NCBI GenBank assembly: GCA_023055425.1
Contig: JALGPY010000004.1
Coordinates: forward strand, 58,613,718 to 58,677,717
DNA from: Linanthus parryae
Taxonomy: Eukaryota; Streptophyta; Magnoliopsida; Ericales; Polemoniaceae
DNA: 64,000 nucleotides
Direction: 5' to 3'
The first letter of the stretch is position 1. Each line of letters starts with the position of its first letter. The notes under the pieces were generated by a model. That model was not told the DNA's origin and ran no database searches. It worked only from the letters and a program-made list of their open reading frames with translations. This document shows, piece by piece, positions 61,310 to 64,000 of the stretch. The position numbers and the translations under genes were made by a program.

Positions 61310-64000
61310 TCAAAGTAAATTCTTGATCAAGGAGTCATGGGTGGTGAACTGACGGCTCAGATTCTCTACCTGCTCCACTTCTTGCTTCAATTGCTCGCAC
61401 TTGGCATTCATCTCATGATAGAGATTCAGAGCCTCTTCAACCTTTTGCTTTTGCTGCTCCACCTTCTGCTTCTCAGCTGCGAGGTTTTGGTGGCCGAGTT
61501 TCAAAGTTACGGCTGCGCGAATCAGGGTAACTCTTTTCATAAGAAACTTGAAACCCAGTCTGCCTTGAACTTTGGCAAGAAGATTTAGGCACATGCCAAA
61601 AAGCAATTCGGCACTCTGGGCAGAAATGGTCGCAGGCGTGGCCGCAGACAGCTGCTCCAAAATCCAAATGGCTTCGGTAAGAAACAGCCTCCTGTCAAAG
61701 GGCCCTATCTCCAGAGATCTCGCAAATGATTGGGGGTAGGTGAGGCTCATCCGAACTAGCCAGTCCACATCAGTTTGATTCAAACCTAAAGCAATGTCAA
61801 AGCTAAGTTATGCTATCGAACTCGCAAATGAATAATGCGAGACGCAAACAGCAAACCTCTACTTACCAGTTCCTTCAAGGATCTCACGAAGAGAAGGAAT
61901 GCGCATTGCTAGAGAGGTCGAAGACTGTCCTCGCTCCATAGCTCTCCTATCAGCTGCGAGCTCTAACCCCTCATAGTTAGGAGGAAGAGTTTAACCCAAA
62001 AGCTCCACGCAGGAAGAGGTGTCGCCGACTCAGTCATCGCTGGAGGCGTAGTGACAGCCGAAGTTGCTTGGCGAGGGACACTCTCAGATGCGGTAGCATC
62101 AACACTACTTGTTCTTACTTCCTCAGCGCCAGCATGGGCATCTTCCTCCATTAGCACAGCGTCAGCTTCGGCAACATCAGAAAGTTCGATGATGTCCTCA
62201 AGAGGCTCTCCTGCATGTTCAGCAGCTGCGACGGGCTTCTCGGTATGGGAACTCAGAATCGGAACATAGGACGCAGAAGGCTGACTTCTTTGTTCCAGCA
62301 CAAGTTCATCAGCATCGCCTGCGATACAAAATGCGATAATATGAGGTAACTCGTATTGTACGTTATTTTACTATCTTTGCTAAAGCTAAGAGCAAGCACC
62401 TCCACGCAAAGGTGGGATTGAAGTATCTTCATCATATACTAAAGACGTGGAACCATGCCCTATTAGTGTGTCCTCATTAAGCATGTCTTTAAAATGAGCG
62501 TGACCTGAGATGCGAAGAAACTAGTCATGAACATGATTCAAGTTGCTAAGTCTAGTCCATGCACATCGATCAAGTGATTACCTGAGGGTTCACCGCACTT
62601 GCCTACTAGCCAGCGGAGAATGTCAACTTTTGACACACCATGCTTTAATGCACCCACTACATCATCTCTATAAGTTACTGTGAGATTAAAAATCTCACCT
62701 TTATTGCCGCCTGCGATTTCTTCAAAATCTGCTTGGGCTTGCTACAAAGCTGGTGCATCCTCTTTTGGAGCCACATCCTCCTCCTCAGCCTGAGGAGCTA
62801 CCTCTTCGGGAAGCACATCTTCCTCATCACTGGGGCGCACTAAGTCGTCAACATGTTGCTCTTCGAGGCTCCGCTGCCTCACACAATCGAGCTCCTCCTC
62901 TTCTCGCTGCCTTCTTCTTTCAGCAGCTTCCGCGGCTATCTTCCTGGACTCGGCAAGAACGTCCTCGCTTATGGGTTCGTCTGGAATGTCAGAATGAGCA
63001 TCCCTCTTTTGCCTCTTGGCCAAAAGGCCACGGATGGTCTCATCATCATCATCATCTGCGAAGAAACGATTGGTTCAAAATCGAGTTGCAAAAGAATTAC
63101 GATAATGAGAGGGGAGACGCGATGGAGGTACCTCCTGATTCTTCCTCATGTATCACATTTGCTCTCTCTTCTTCTTCATCTCCTTCTCTTGGCTCCTGCC
63201 TCTCCTCTTCTTCCTCCTGGTTGAATGGAATGAAGGTCTCGACTGCGAGCTCCTTCCGCGCTCTACTGGGCATGCGACCTTTGCCTTTGTCCTTGGCAGA
63301 AAGGGACCTCGCTGGAGGGGATGTTGGAGCACTTCTAGGGGAAGAAATTGTAATTCCCTTTTGCCTGGGTCTCTTCTCTCTCGGCGCGGCAGTCGCTGGA
63401 GGAGACGGATTATCTCTGGGAGGAGACGAGGCCGGAGCGTTGTCTATCAGCGAGTCAGCAAAAGTATTCATGACTGCGCGAATCCTGGTCTCGGCCTCAG
63501 GATCCATCCTCGATGCCAGAAAGAATGAATGTCCCTGTCTTCTTGTGGTGACAATGGTGTTGACCAGCGACTTGGAACGATCACCAGATGCGAACCTCCG
63601 CACATGGCACTACAGCAAGCAGTGTGGAATAAAGATGTCAATATGAGAAAACCAAGAAGCTCAACACATGCAAAAGAAGTTGCTTACCTTAGCGAAAGTC
63701 TCGCTATATCTGACAATATGCGAGTCGCCTTTCCTAACTGCGGCGAGCTTTTCATCCAGAATGATGGTAGGGCACAGATGGTTCTCATGATCCAACAATG
63801 AGTAGCAACCATATTCAGGCTCGTCCAGACTGCAATTGGGACGAAACGGAAAAGAGTTTCTTTTGATCAAGGGAGCTCTACTTGGCTGGGGGTCGACTGT
63901 GTCTCAATTCTCGTCTGCTGGGCGATCCAGTATGCGAGCCAGTTCTTGGAACAACCGCCCTCGCGGTTACCTGCAGGCTGCTCAAAGGGAAGATTGTTCA
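61310..64000 (-). pseudogene. Spliced antisense gene in the Tat element, unknown function
   Basis: Exons on the minus strand, read from the right: from beyond 64000 to 63971, 63896-63688, 63609-63132, 63055-62582, 62318-61867, 61785-61310 (stop). All five introns have GT-AG ends and the frame joins correctly at each. The predicted protein has an N-terminal part with KRNSFPFRPN, a basic Ser/Pro-rich linker, an acidic Glu-rich region (about 62740-63055), and a C-terminal helical segment with Q/K/E heptads (about 61310-61500, coiled coil). One TAG at 62742-62744 and one frame change near 61980 break it. No family function is recognised. Antisense genes in the 3' region are known from some Tat-group elements. 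The first exon is outside the window. Confidence 0.7.

Larger units (their letters stand above)
52507..64000 (+). mobile_element. Tat-type Ty3/Gypsy retrotransposon, runs off the window
   Basis: Order from the left: LTR, primer binding site, gag-protease-RT-RNase H-second RNase H-integrase in one frame, a tandem repeat, and a spliced gene on the opposite strand. The two RNase H-like domains and the long 3' region with an antisense gene are features described for plant Tat/Ogre-type elements. The 3' LTR is not in the window, so full length and target duplication are unknown. Two other pieces of the same group are at 24636-26180 and 37656-38670. Confidence 0.88.

Noticed and set aside
62678..62698. 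21-bp intron in the antisense gene (GTGAG...CACAG)
   Set aside because: Too short for a plant intron, and the frame is open straight through it.
62753..63646. 297-codon plus-strand frame in the 3' part of the Tat element
   Set aside because: It is the reverse of the spliced antisense gene and full of Ser/Leu/Pro low-complexity sequence with no motif.
1..64000. CRISPR array, operons, ribosome binding sites, phage or plasmid features
   Set aside because: The window is plant nuclear DNA; the only regular repeats are the Tat tandem repeat, microsatellites and transposon ends, none with CRISPR spacing.

Overview
The window is nuclear DNA from a flowering plant, most likely a eudicot. It is AT-rich, has GT-AG introns and (TA)n microsatellites, and carries two plant-type UDP-glucose 6-dehydrogenase (UGDH) genes. 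It is crowded with plant transposons: Ty1/Copia, Ty3/Gypsy of the Tat group, a Helitron carrying Rep/helicase and RPA genes, a Mutator-like element, and MITEs. No species can be named from the sequence.

Layout. 81-6419 is a complete but decayed minus-strand Copia element with a 5-bp target duplication; its leader holds three tRNA-like units. 6.4-8.8 kb is non-genic, with a short non-autonomous Helitron and a second Helitron terminus. 8.8-17 kb is a host gene on the plus strand whose four small coding exons (11620-16934) splice into an 85-residue coiled-coil protein. Its introns carry two small Helitrons, a MITE and a 1.46-kb Mutator-like element with 9-bp target duplications. 17.8-24.6 kb is a tandem pair of minus-strand UGDH genes: the proximal copy has two 1-bp frameshifts, the distal copy is intact (481 aa) with a predicted 5'UTR intron. 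A truncated Tat LTR-gag fragment (24.6-26.2 kb) lies directly in the intact gene's promoter position.

27-38.7 kb is a nest of one long-LTR Copia family. It holds a plus-strand pol remnant with its 3' LTR, a minus-strand element with its 3' LTR, and a solo LTR (target duplication TGCTC) inserted inside that minus-strand element. A stray Tat reverse-transcriptase fragment follows. 41.1-50.9 kb is a formerly autonomous Helitron with an intron-containing Rep/Pif1-like helicase gene and a nine-exon RPA1-like gene, both now damaged. 52.5 kb to the right edge is a large Tat-type Gypsy element: LTR, primer binding site, one gag-pol frame broken only by five stop codons and no frameshift, a 60-bp-class tandem repeat, and a spliced gene on the opposite strand in the 3' region that runs off the window.

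The only likely working host genes are the small coiled-coil gene and the intact UGDH, which makes UDP-glucuronate for cell-wall polysaccharides. Everything else is mobile DNA at various stages of decay. All coordinates and motifs were read by eye; no alignment or database search was run.
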